Shown piece by piece: positions 56,662-64,000 of a stretch of DNA of 64,000 nucleotides. The position numbers and the translations under genes are program-made. Under the pieces are notes generated by a model. The model saw only the letters and a program-made list of their open reading frames with translations. It ran no database searches and had not been told where the DNA came from. Every line of letters begins with the position of its first letter. Position 1 is the stretch's first letter. Origin of the DNA: Alphaproteobacteria bacterium (lineage in GTDB: Bacteria; Pseudomonadota; Alphaproteobacteria; Rhodobacterales; Rhodobacteraceae); contig JAUHVK010000001.1 in NCBI GenBank assembly GCA_030425145.1, positions 1 through 64,000 of the forward strand, given 5' to 3'.

Positions 56662-57930
56662 ATGACCGAAAAGCTGAACCTTGCCGATCTCAAGGCAAAG
56701 AGCCCCAAAGACCTTCTTGCGATGGCAGAGGATCTTGAGATCGAAAACGCATCCACGATGCGCAAAGGCGAAATCATGTTCCAGATCCTGCGTGAACGCG
56801 CAGATGACGGCTGGACGATTTTCGGTGATGGCGTGCTTGAGGTGCTTCAGGACGGGTTCGGCTTCCTGCGCTCTCCCGAAGCAAACTATCTGCCCGGTCC
56901 CGATGACATTTATGTCTCTCCTGAGATGATCCGCAAATTCTCTCTGCGGACAGGCGATACCATCGACGGTGAGATCAAGGCGCCCGAAGACAATGAACGC
57001 TACTTCGCGCTCATGGATTGCCGCCAGATCAACTTCCAGGATCCGGAACGCGCCCGCCACAAGATTGCGTTCGACAACCTTACGCCGCTCTATCCTGACG
57101 AGCGCCTGAAAATGGAGATCGAAGATCCCACCATCAAGGATCGCTCGGCTCGGATCATCGACCTCGTTGCGCCGATTGGTAAAGGCCAGCGTTCGCTGAT
57201 CGTTGCCCCGCCGCGCACCGGTAAGACTGTTCTTCTCCAGAACATCGCGCATTCGATCGAACGCAACCACCCGGAATGCTACCTGATCGTTCTGCTGATC
57301 GACGAACGCCCGGAAGAAGTGACCGACATGCAGCGTTCCGTGAAGGGCGAGGTTGTGTCCTCGACCTTTGACGAACCGGCCACCCGCCACGTTGCCGTGT
57401 CCGAGATGGTCATCGAAAAGGCTAAGCGTCTGGTCGAGCATAAACGAGATGTTGTTATCCTTCTCGACTCGATCACAAGACTTGGTAGAGCGTTTAACAC
57501 TGTCGTTCCGTCCTCCGGTAAGGTTTTGACCGGTGGTGTGGATGCGAACGCGCTCCAGCGACCCAAGCGTTTCTTCGGTGCCGCGCGGAATATCGAAGAG
57601 GGTGGATCGCTCACCATCATCGCAACCGCGCTGATCGACACTGGCAGCCGGATGGACGAAGTTATCTTCGAAGAATTCAAGGGCACGGGTAACTCTGAAA
57701 TCGTGCTCGACCGCAAGGTTGCCGACAAGCGCGTCTTCCCGGCTATGGATATTCTCAAGTCCGGCACCCGTAAGGAAGACCTGCTGGTCGACAAGGTCGA
57801 TCTTCAGAAGACCTTTGTCCTGCGCCGTATTCTCAACCCGATGGGAACCACGGATGCGATCGAATTCCTGATCTCCAAGCTGAAACAGACAAAAACCAAC
57901 TCGGAATTCTTCGACTCGATGAATTCTTAA
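56662..57930 (+). CDS. rho: Transcription termination factor Rho
   Basis: A 422-residue hexameric RNA helicase. The N-terminal domain holds the RNA-binding cold-shock-like fold ([25 protein letters not shown], landmark around 62-86). Walker A is [15 protein letters not shown] (about residues 178-192), followed by [13 protein letters not shown] and the Q/R loops [13 protein letters not shown] and [15 protein letters not shown]. It ends Rho-dependent transcripts. The 5' leader of rho contains a 7-bp hairpin, which would fit autogenous control as in other bacteria. mnmE starts 21 bp downstream on the same strand. Confidence 0.98.
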   Translation: MTEKLNLADLKAKSPKDLLAMAEDLEIENASTMRKGEIMFQILRERADDGWTIFGDGVLEVLQDGFGFLRSPEANYLPGPDDIYVSPEMIRKFSLRTGDTIDGEIKAPEDNERYFALMDCRQINFQDPERARHKIAFDNLTPLYPDERLKMEIEDPTIKDRSARIIDLVAPIGKGQRSLIVAPPRTGKTVLLQNIAHSIERNHPECYLIVLLIDERPEEVTDMQRSVKGEVVSSTFDEPATRHVAVSEMVIEKAKRLVEHKRDVVILLDSITRLGRAFNTVVPSSGKVLTGGVDANALQRPKRFFGAARNIEEGGSLTIIATALIDTGSRMDEVIFEEFKGTGNSEIVLDRKVADKRVFPAMDILKSGTRKEDLLVDKVDLQKTFVLRRILNPMGTTDAIEFLISKLKQTKTNSEFFDSMNS

Positions 57931-57951
57931 CCCCTGCGGGCGCGCAACGTC

Positions 57952-59235
57952 ATGGACACGATCTTTGCCCTGGCCACTGTGCCGGGAAAATCAGGCGTTG
58001 CTGTGATCCGCGTGTCGGGGCCGCAAGCGTTCGACAGCTGCACTGAGTTTGGTTTTGACGCCCCGACAGCGCGGAAAACTGCGCTGCGCCGGCTCGTTCA
58101 TTCTGCGCTCGGGTTTCTGGATGAAGCTTTGGTCTTGACCTTCGAGGATGGGGCGAGCTTTACGGGCGAACCTGTTGTCGAATTTCACGTTCACGGAAGC
58201 ATTGCGATCATCAATAGTGTTTTGGACTGTCTTGAATCGCTGCCGGGATTCAGACCTGCCGTAGCCGGGGAGTTCACGCGGCGTGCATTAAACAACGGTC
58301 GGCTTGATTTGACCCAAGTCGAGGCACTCGCTGATCTCATCGATTCTGAGACGGAGATGCAGCGAAAACAGGCGCTCAAAGGATTTACTGGCCGTCTGCG
58401 CGAACAATCGGAAACCTGGCGCGGTGATCTCATCCACGCATTGTCCTTGCTGGAAGCAACAATTGATTTCGCTGACGAAGAAGTCCCCGTCGATGTGTCG
58501 GACGATGTAGAGCGTCTGGTGCGGACTGTCATACAGACAATGGACTGTGAAATTGAGGGTTTTGGTATTGCGGAGCGTGTTCGTACTGGGTTTGAAGTTG
58601 CAATTGTTGGTCCTCCAAACGCGGGTAAATCCACTTTGTTGAACGCATTGGCAGGTCGTGATGCAGCGATCACTTCTGAAATCGCTGGCACAACGCGCGA
58701 CGTGATCGAGGTGCGGATGGATCTCGACTCCGTTCCTGTGACGTTTCTCGATACCGCAGGCCTTCGCGAAACTGACGATGCGATTGAAACCATTGGTATT
58801 CAGCGCGCTTTGGATCGGGCTCACGCTGCCGACCTGCGTGTTTTTCTTAAAGGTGACGGTAATTTTGGCGATCTGGTGCCGTTGAACCACGATATCGTTG
58901 TCGAGGGAAAAGCCGATCTCCGTGGGGATGGGAAAGGCGTTTCTGGCGTGACCGGCGCCGGAGTTCAGAATCTGATTGAAGAGGTCAAAACCTACCTTCT
59001 TGAACGCGCAACTTCGGCAGGGCTGGTTTCTCACGAACGGCAGAAAACGGTGTTGGTGGAGGGGCGACGCTCTTTGCTGAAGGCCCTGGATTTCGCGCGC
59101 TCTGGCCCTGAACGCTATGACCTTGCGTCCGAAGAACTACGTGCTGCGATTATTACACTTGAACGACTCGTCGGTCGTGTCGATGTGGAAGATGTGCTAG
59201 ATAAGGTGTTCTTAAGTTTTTGCATCGGAAAGTAA
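57952..59235 (+). CDS. mnmE: tRNA modification GTPase MnmE
   Basis: A 427-residue protein. The N-terminal domain binds formyl-THF (MDTIFALATVPGKSGVAVIRVSG, landmark), a helical domain follows, and the inserted G domain carries G1 GPPNAGKSTLLN (about residues 220-231), G2 TTRD and G3 DTAGLRET. The C-terminal CIGK supplies the catalytic cysteine motif. With MnmG it forms the wobble-uridine cmnm5 modification of several tRNAs. mnmG follows immediately (stop 59235, preferred start 59248), so both subunits are produced together. Confidence 0.97.
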   Translation: MDTIFALATVPGKSGVAVIRVSGPQAFDSCTEFGFDAPTARKTALRRLVHSALGFLDEALVLTFEDGASFTGEPVVEFHVHGSIAIINSVLDCLESLPGFRPAVAGEFTRRALNNGRLDLTQVEALADLIDSETEMQRKQALKGFTGRLREQSETWRGDLIHALSLLEATIDFADEEVPVDVSDDVERLVRTVIQTMDCEIEGFGIAERVRTGFEVAIVGPPNAGKSTLLNALAGRDAAITSEIAGTTRDVIEVRMDLDSVPVTFLDTAGLRETDDAIETIGIQRALDRAHAADLRVFLKGDGNFGDLVPLNHDIVVEGKADLRGDGKGVSGVTGAGVQNLIEEVKTYLLERATSAGLVSHERQKTVLVEGRRSLLKALDFARSGPERYDLASEELRAAIITLERLVGRVDVEDVLDKVFLSFCIGK

Positions 59236-59239
59236 GGAG

Positions 59240-59255
59240 TGTTTCACGTGAAACA
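59240..59255. other. parS centromere site 1
   Basis: TGTTTCACGTGAAACA, a perfect 16-bp palindrome identical to the alphaproteobacterial/Bacillus-type ParB binding site. It covers the preferred mnmG start codon. It is 2.6 kb from the proposed origin. Confidence 0.92.
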
Positions 59256-61122
59256 ATTTGATTTCGATGTCATCGTTGTTGGCGGCGGTCACGCCGGTTG
59301 CGAGGCAGCTCATGCCGCCGCACGGATGGGTGTGCGCACAGCGCTAGTAACTCTGACCGAAGAGGGTATTGGCGTCATGTCCTGTAACCCGGCAATCGGC
59401 GGGCTTGGGAAAGGGCATCTTGTCCGCGAAATCGATGCCTTTGACGGAATCATGGGTCGAGTTGCAGATAAGGCCGGAATTCAATTTCGCCTATTAAACC
59501 GGAGAAAAGGCCCTGCTGTGCAAGGCCCACGCGCGCAGGCGGATCGTAAGATTTACCAAACCGAGATGCTCGCCGCCACTAAGACGCAACAAAATCTTAA
59601 GATTGTAATCGGCGAAGTTACCGATCTTATTTTGAATGAGCTGGACGTCTGCGGGGTTGTGATTGATGGGGCGCAGCAACTGACAGCGGCCTCGGTCATC
59701 CTCACAACGGGTACATTTCTGCGCGGCGTGATCCACATTGGTGACCGGCAGATCTCCGGTGGGCGCATGGGGGAGCGCCCGTCAAATGATCTCGCGAAAA
59801 CCCTTGCTGGGTTTGATCTTCCGCTGGGGCGCTTGAAGACTGGTACGCCGCCTCGTTTGGATGGTCGGACGATCAATTGGGAAGGTTTGGACGAACAGCC
59901 GGGTGATGAAGAACCGGTGATGTTCTCGTTCCTATCGGACAAGCCGACAGCGCGTCAGGTGTCCTGCGCGATCACACATACCAACGAAAAAACGCACCAG
60001 ATCATTCGTGACAACCTTGATCGATCGGCGATGTACGGCGGTCATATCGAAGGCATTGGTCCCCGGTACTGCCCGTCGATCGAAGATAAAATCGTGCGCT
60101 TTGCGGACAAGTCCTCGCACCAGATTTTTCTGGAGCCAGAAGGCGTAGATGATCACACAATCTATCCAAACGGGATCTCAACCTCTCTGCCAGAAGACGT
60201 TCAGCTCGATTATGTGCGTTCTATCAAGGGCTTGGAGAATGTTGAAATTCTCCAGCCAGGTTATGCAATCGAATACGACTATGTCGATCCGAGAGCTCTG
60301 AACATTGATCTCTCGCTCAAGTCACGCGGGGGGCTTTATTTGGCTGGCCAGATCAACGGAACAACCGGTTACGAAGAAGCTGCTGCTCAGGGGCTTGTTG
60401 CAGGCCTGAATGCTGCGCGCCGTGCTGAAGGGGAAGAGCCAATCGTTTTCAGCCGCGCCGACAGCTATATTGGCGTTATGATTGACGACCTCACATCTCG
60501 GGGTGTGTCGGAACCTTATCGCATGTTTACTTCTCGCGCGGAGTATCGTCTGTCGTTGCGCGCCGACAACGCGGATCAGCGTTTGACGCAGAAAGCAATC
60601 GACCTTGGTTGTGTTGGTGAAGAGCGGAAAAAGGTGTTTGCCGAAAAGATGTCACGCCTCGAAAGGGGCAGGGCTCTGCTGGATGGTCTCACAGTGACAT
60701 CTCGACAGCTGGTCGACGCGGGCGTTTCGATTTCGCAAGATGGATCAAAGCGAACCGGGTTTGAAGCTTTGGCCATCGAGGCGGTCACCTGGGACGCACT
60801 TTTTTCAATTGAGCCAACACTGCAAGAGATTGACGCGGATACGCGTGATCAATTGGGCAAAGACGCGCTTTATGCGAACTATATTGAACGCCAACAGAAA
60901 GATATTGAAGCATTACGCCGCGACGAGGCGCAGATCATTCCTGTCGAGTTCGATTTCTCAGAGATTGAAGGTCTGTCAAACGAATTGAAGGTAAAGCTAA
61001 AATCTGCTCGGCCCGCGAATATCGCACAGGCGTCGCGCATGGACGGTATGACGCCGTCTGCACTTTTGTTGATTTTGTCCAAGCTTCGCAGCCTGTCTCC
61101 GCGTGAGCACGCCGCAGGATGA
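59248..61122 (+). CDS. mnmG: tRNA uridine 5-carboxymethylaminomethyl modification enzyme MnmG
   Basis: 624 residues from GTG 59248, chosen because AAGGAG (59234-59239) lies 8 nt before it. The other in-frame GTG at 59239 overlaps the ribosome binding site itself, although it would give the often annotated MFHVKQ start. FAD binding is by [21 protein letters not shown], and the signature [16 protein letters not shown] and [10 protein letters not shown] (about 195-205) are present. The C-terminal helical domain binds MnmE. The start codon lies within parS site 1. rsmG starts 4 nt before its stop. Confidence 0.96.
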   Translation: MKQFDFDVIVVGGGHAGCEAAHAAARMGVRTALVTLTEEGIGVMSCNPAIGGLGKGHLVREIDAFDGIMGRVADKAGIQFRLLNRRKGPAVQGPRAQADRKIYQTEMLAATKTQQNLKIVIGEVTDLILNELDVCGVVIDGAQQLTAASVILTTGTFLRGVIHIGDRQISGGRMGERPSNDLAKTLAGFDLPLGRLKTGTPPRLDGRTINWEGLDEQPGDEEPVMFSFLSDKPTARQVSCAITHTNEKTHQIIRDNLDRSAMYGGHIEGIGPRYCPSIEDKIVRFADKSSHQIFLEPEGVDDHTIYPNGISTSLPEDVQLDYVRSIKGLENVEILQPGYAIEYDYVDPRALNIDLSLKSRGGLYLAGQINGTTGYEEAAAQGLVAGLNAARRAEGEEPIVFSRADSYIGVMIDDLTSRGVSEPYRMFTSRAEYRLSLRADNADQRLTQKAIDLGCVGEERKKVFAEKMSRLERGRALLDGLTVTSRQLVDAGVSISQDGSKRTGFEALAIEAVTWDALFSIEPTLQEIDADTRDQLGKDALYANYIERQQKDIEALRRDEAQIIPVEFDFSEIEGLSNELKVKLKSARPANIAQASRMDGMTPSALLLILSKLRSLSPREHAAG

Positions 61123-61706
61123 ATGTTTCACGTGAAACATCGGACCGTCTGGAAATTTATCTTGGCCTTCTAAAAAAGTGGTCTCCCAAGATCAATCTCG
61201 TCGCGCCCGCAACCCTTAAGGTTGCCGAAACTCGGCACTTCGAGGATTCTTTGCAAGTTGCGAATCTGTGTCCACACGGAGCGAAGACATGGGTCGATCT
61301 GGGTTCCGGTGGCGGCTTCCCTGGTGCGGTTGTTGCCATTGCTCTTGCAGATAAAGGGGTTGAAGTCACACTGGTTGAAAGCGATCAGCGAAAGGCAACA
61401 TTCCTGAGGACTGTTTCACGTGAAACAAAAACACCCTTCCAGGTCATCGCAAAGCGGATCGAAGATGTGAATCCCTTGGGCGCAGACGTTGTAAGCGCTC
61501 GGGCTTTGGCGCCCTTGGATATGCTCTTGGCCTTCGCGGAACGTCACGCCGCTCAAAATGGAACAAGCCTCTTCATGAAGGGCGCAAATTGGCGCGACGA
61601 AGTGCTCGACGCAGAAAAAAAGTGGCGATTCACATGTGAAGTGCATAAGAGTGTAACACACCCTGACGCTGCCGTTCTGGAGATTGGAGGTCTTTCCCGT
61701 GTTTGA
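61119..61706 (+). CDS. rsmG: 16S rRNA (guanine-N7)-methyltransferase RsmG
   Basis: A 195-residue SAM-dependent methyltransferase (GidB). The SAM site is [20 protein letters not shown] (about residues 64-83), and [17 protein letters not shown] (about 125-141) is the family block. It methylates G527 of 16S rRNA; loss gives low-level streptomycin resistance in other species (family knowledge). Its N-terminal MNVSRETS and the internal TVSRETKT are both written by parS palindromes, an unusual use of coding sequence. The gene overlaps mnmG by 4 nt and parA by 8 nt. Confidence 0.96.
   Translation: MNVSRETSDRLEIYLGLLKKWSPKINLVAPATLKVAETRHFEDSLQVANLCPHGAKTWVDLGSGGGFPGAVVAIALADKGVEVTLVESDQRKATFLRTVSRETKTPFQVIAKRIEDVNPLGADVVSARALAPLDMLLAFAERHAAQNGTSLFMKGANWRDEVLDAEKKWRFTCEVHKSVTHPDAAVLEIGGLSRV
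61124..61139. other. parS centromere site 2
   Basis: The same 16-bp palindrome, here extended to 18 bp by flanking A and T (61123-61140). It lies directly after the rsmG start codon and encodes VSRET of its N-terminus. Confidence 0.93.
61412..61427. other. parS centromere site 3
   Basis: A third exact copy of TGTTTCACGTGAAACA, inside rsmG, 270 bp before parA. It encodes VSRET again. Confidence 0.92.
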
Positions 61707-62511
61707 TCCCACGCGCCCGGCTGGCCCGAAAATCATTGCAATTGCAAATCAGAAAGGCGGAGTTGGCAAAACGACAACCGCAATAAACTTTGCTTCGGCG
61801 CTCGCGGAAATCGGGCAAAAAGTGCTTGTGGTTGATCTTGATCCCCAAGGGAACGCTTCGACGGGCCTCGGGCTGATGGCGGAGGACCGTAATGCAACAA
61901 CCTATGATTTGTTGCTAGATGATTTTCCGTTGTCGGACATCATCTGCAAGACAGGTCAGGAAAATCTGTTCATTATCCCGTCGACTACGGACCTCAGCTC
62001 TGCCGATATTGAGCTGATCGCCAACGAAAAACGCAGCTTTCTGTTACACGACGCGTTGCGGCAAACCGACATGGACGCGTTTGCGTTCGATTTTGTGCTG
62101 ATTGATTGCCCGCCGTCGCTGAACCTGTTGACCGTTAATGCGATGGTAGCTGCACATTCCGTTCTTGTGCCGTTGCAGAGTGAGTTCTTTGCCCTGGAAG
62201 GCTTGAGCCAATTGATGCTGACGATCCGCGAGGTGCGCCAGTCGGCGAACCCTTCGCTACGGATCGAGGGCGTTGTGCTGACGATGTACGATTCCCGGAA
62301 CAACCTTTCTCAGCAGGTTGAATCCGATGCGCGCGACAATCTTGGGGATCTGGTGTTCGAAACCGTAATCCCGCGAAATGTCCGAGTCAGTGAGGCGCCA
62401 TCCTTTGCGATGCCAGTTCTTGAGTATGACACAAACTCCAAGGGCGCGATTGCGTACAGGGCGCTTGCGCTTGAATTTCTTGGGAAAAACGAAGCCAAAA
62501 CAGCAGCGTAG
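61699..62511 (+). CDS. parA: Chromosome partitioning ATPase ParA
   Basis: 270 residues from GTG 61699, preceded by GGAGG (61686-61690) with an 8-nt spacer; a TTG at 61684 is in frame but precedes this site. The deviant Walker A is IANQKGGVGKTTTAIN (about residues 16-31), Walker A' LVVDLDPQGNAS, and Walker B FDFVLIDCPPSLNLLT. It forms ATP-dependent DNA-bound gradients that move ParB-parS complexes. It overlaps the rsmG end by 8 nt; parB follows 9 bp after its stop. The operon is next to three parS sites. Confidence 0.97.
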   Translation: MFDPTRPAGPKIIAIANQKGGVGKTTTAINFASALAEIGQKVLVVDLDPQGNASTGLGLMAEDRNATTYDLLLDDFPLSDIICKTGQENLFIIPSTTDLSSADIELIANEKRSFLLHDALRQTDMDAFAFDFVLIDCPPSLNLLTVNAMVAAHSVLVPLQSEFFALEGLSQLMLTIREVRQSANPSLRIEGVVLTMYDSRNNLSQQVESDARDNLGDLVFETVIPRNVRVSEAPSFAMPVLEYDTNSKGAIAYRALALEFLGKNEAKTAA

Positions 62512-62520
62512 GTAGAGCAA

Positions 62521-63432
62521 ATGGCCGAAAAGAAAGAACAAAGACGCGGCTTGGGCCGAGGGCTGTCGGCGCTCATGGCAGATATTGAGCCAAGCAAGGA
62601 CGCCGAAGCAACTGCGCCGCAACGGCCAGTGCGAACACTGACAGTTGATCAGGTTTTCCCGAACCCAGATCAGCCGCGCCGCCAGTTCGATCCGGAGGCG
62701 TTGGACGAATTGAAGATGTCCATCCGCGCCAAGGGCGTGATTCAGCCTTTGATCGTTCGGCCGCGAGCCAATGCGGAAAACCAGTATGAGATTGTCGCCG
62801 GTGAACGCCGCTGGCGGGCGGCGCAGGCAGCGGGTGTTCACGAAGTACCTGTTGTCATACGCGAGTTTTCCGACGAAGACGTTCTGGAAATCGCGATCAT
62901 CGAAAACATCCAGCGCGCCGATTTGAACCCGATCGAAGAGGCGGCGGGTTACGAACAACTGATGACACGTTTTGGGCATACCCAAGAAAAGGTGGCGCAG
63001 GCTTTGGGGAAAAGCCGCAGTCATATCGCAAACCTTCTGCGTCTATTGAACCTCCCGGATGTCGTTAAACAGGCGGTGGTCGACGGAAAGCTGTCGGCTG
63101 GACATGCCCGCGCGCTGATTACGGCGCCGGATCCCGTGTTGCTGGCAGGACAAATCGTTCGCCAAGGACTTTCGGTGCGAGAGACCGAGCGACTGGTGCG
63201 CGATGCTCAAAACGCAAGATCGGAGCCGAAGCCAAAGACGGCGTCGAAATCCACAGGGGGCGGCGTAAAAGACGCGGACACCAAGGCTCTTGAGGGCGAT
63301 CTGTCGGCCGCATTAGGCATGAAAGTGTCGATCAATCACAGTGCTGGCAAGGAATCCGGCGCAGTGACGATCAGCTATGACACGCTGGATGATCTCGACA
63401 AGTTGTGTGGCGTGCTCAGCTCAGCGAACTGA
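62521..63432 (+). CDS. parB: Chromosome partitioning protein ParB
   Basis: A 303-residue CTP-dependent clamp. The opening LGRGLSALMADIE is typical of chromosomal ParB. The N-terminal CTPase domain carries FPNPDQPRRQFDPEALDEL (about residues 46-64), the GERRWRAAQAAG motif (about 99-110) and ENIQRADLNPIEEA. The helix-turn-helix for parS recognition is in TQEKVAQALGKSRSHIANLLRLL (about 160-182). A basic linker and a C-terminal dimerisation domain follow. It loads on parS and recruits SMC and ParA. Confidence 0.97.
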   Translation: MAEKKEQRRGLGRGLSALMADIEPSKDAEATAPQRPVRTLTVDQVFPNPDQPRRQFDPEALDELKMSIRAKGVIQPLIVRPRANAENQYEIVAGERRWRAAQAAGVHEVPVVIREFSDEDVLEIAIIENIQRADLNPIEEAAGYEQLMTRFGHTQEKVAQALGKSRSHIANLLRLLNLPDVVKQAVVDGKLSAGHARALITAPDPVLLAGQIVRQGLSVRETERLVRDAQNARSEPKPKTASKSTGGGVKDADTKALEGDLSAALGMKVSINHSAGKESGAVTISYDTLDDLDKLCGVLSSAN

Positions 63433-64000
63433 TCAGCCTTTGGCCAGCTGGGCGATGAGATAATTCAGGACAGGACGACCAGTGGCTGTTGCGCCGATGC
63501 GGTTGTTTTCGCTCCAGATCAGGCCGTCGGATTGATGATCTTCTAGGCGCCTCTGGTCAATCACGTCTTTGACGTCGTCTATTTGTAGGCCTTCAAGAAG
63601 CCTCAACCCCATGATGAGGCGTTCATCTGCAACATCTAGCAGTGAGAGAGGGGTGGATTCACGAATTCCGGTTCCGGCGACAACTTCGCTGAGCCACTTC
63701 TCTGGCTGTTTCCAGCATTCGGTTGCGCGGCGGATGCCATCGATCGTCAGTCGACCGTGTGCGCCGGGGCCGATTCCGGCGTAATCACCGCCGCGCCAGT
63801 AAAGCAGGTTGTGTTCGGACTCGGCGCCGGGTTTGGCGTGGTTAGAGACTTCATAGGCCACGTATCCCGCATCTTCGCACAGGCGTTGGGTCAAGTCGTA
63901 AAGGTCGGCACCAAGATCGTCAGATGGCAGGCCGCGGAGCTTTCCATTCTGCGCGCGATCCCAAAAGGCGGTGCCTTCTTCGATAGTCAGTTGGTAGAGG
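63433..64000 (-). CDS. hemW: HemW-type radical SAM protein (3' part; cut by window end)
   Basis: 189 codons of the C-terminal half are visible; the reading frame stays open to the window edge, so the N-terminal radical SAM part with its CxxxCxxC motif lies outside. Visible blocks are YQLTIEEGTAFWDR near the edge, YVAYEVSNHAKPGAESEHNLLYW and GPGAHGRLTIDGIRRAT, which are the family markers of HemW/CPO-like proteins. HemW is a heme chaperone that resembles oxygen-independent coproporphyrinogen oxidase but lacks that activity. It is convergent with parB with only a stop-to-stop contact (63432/63433). Confidence 0.93.
   Translation of the reverse strand, partial: LYQLTIEEGTAFWDRAQNGKLRGLPSDDLGADLYDLTQRLCEDAGYVAYEVSNHAKPGAESEHNLLYWRGGDYAGIGPGAHGRLTIDGIRRATECWKQPEKWLSEVVAGTGIRESTPLSLLDVADERLIMGLRLLEGLQIDDVKDVIDQRRLEDHQSDGLIWSENNRIGATATGRPVLNYLIAQLAKG

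Noticed and set aside
61629-61640. TTCACATGTGAA as a fourth parS
   Set aside because: It is a 12-bp palindrome but differs from the parS core CACGTG at the centre and lacks the outer TG/CA bases.

Overview
The window reads as a contiguous piece of the main chromosome of an alphaproteobacterium of the order Rhodobacterales (Roseobacter group). The basis is gene order (maf-aroE-coaE-dnaQ next to secB and fxsA, then rho-mnmE-mnmG-rsmG-parA-parB-hemW), protein character (DUF4175 protein of the TIGR02302 type, CAP/RTX/DUF4214 secreted protein, UMF1-type MFS transporter), a moderately high GC content, and the palindrome GGGGGACCAGTCCCCC behind gyrB. The genus cannot be fixed from the sequence alone. 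I see no insertion sequence, prophage, CRISPR array or rRNA gene, and only one tRNA gene (tRNA-Pro, anticodon CGG).

Layout. 1-4.7 kb: end of a flagellar export operon on the minus strand (lytic transglycosylase-flhA-fliR-flhB, each pair overlapping by 4 nt, then the start of one more gene). 4.8-9.3 kb: ubiB-ubiE (ubiquinone), mutM, an enoyl-CoA hydratase, rpsT. 9.3-16.1 kb: the replication gene cluster dnaA-dnaN-recF-gyrB, with a short leader ORF overlapping the dnaA start and a DnaA box beside a clear gyrB promoter. 16.2-18.5 kb: an acyl-CoA dehydrogenase overlapping a phosphotransferase, followed by tRNA-Pro. 18.6-25 kb: a DMT exporter, leuB, two envelope or secreted proteins of unknown role, leuD, leuC. 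25-30 kb: a small secreted-type ORF, an MscS channel, a thiolase, a hybrid histidine kinase. 30-38 kb: yaaA, recQ, yggT, a thioesterase-like protein, an MFS protein, mepA, an esterase-like phytase domain protein, a queuosine precursor transporter. 38.1-38.7 kb: a short self-contained transcription unit carrying a 17-nt complement of the 16S rRNA 3' end, then the ribosome rescue factor gene arfB. 38.8-47.6 kb: the DUF4175 protein, lysA, DUF2834 protein, an LptM-like lipoprotein, argH, a TlpA thioredoxin, ugd, cytochrome c. 47.8-53.5 kb: idi, the CAP/RTX protein, smr-mltA-tim44, fxsA, secB. 53.5-64 kb: dnaQ-coaE-aroE-maf reading left, and rho-mnmE-mnmG-rsmG-parA-parB reading right, from a 509-bp AT-rich gap that I propose as the chromosomal origin; hemW is cut by the window end.

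How it fits together. The proposed oriC (56153-56661) has a perfect DnaA box over the maf start, weaker boxes and two AT-rich tracts. Three identical 16-bp parS sites lie 2.6-4.8 kb to its right, inside mnmG and rsmG and just before parAB. dnaA itself is about 45 kb away. The least explained element is 38105-38275. It holds a 17-nt match to the complement of the 16S 3' end, an 18-codon ORF, an internal GGA-N4-CCTCC segment that can pair with the Shine-Dalgarno region and resembles the 16S tail, and a strong terminator just ahead of arfB.
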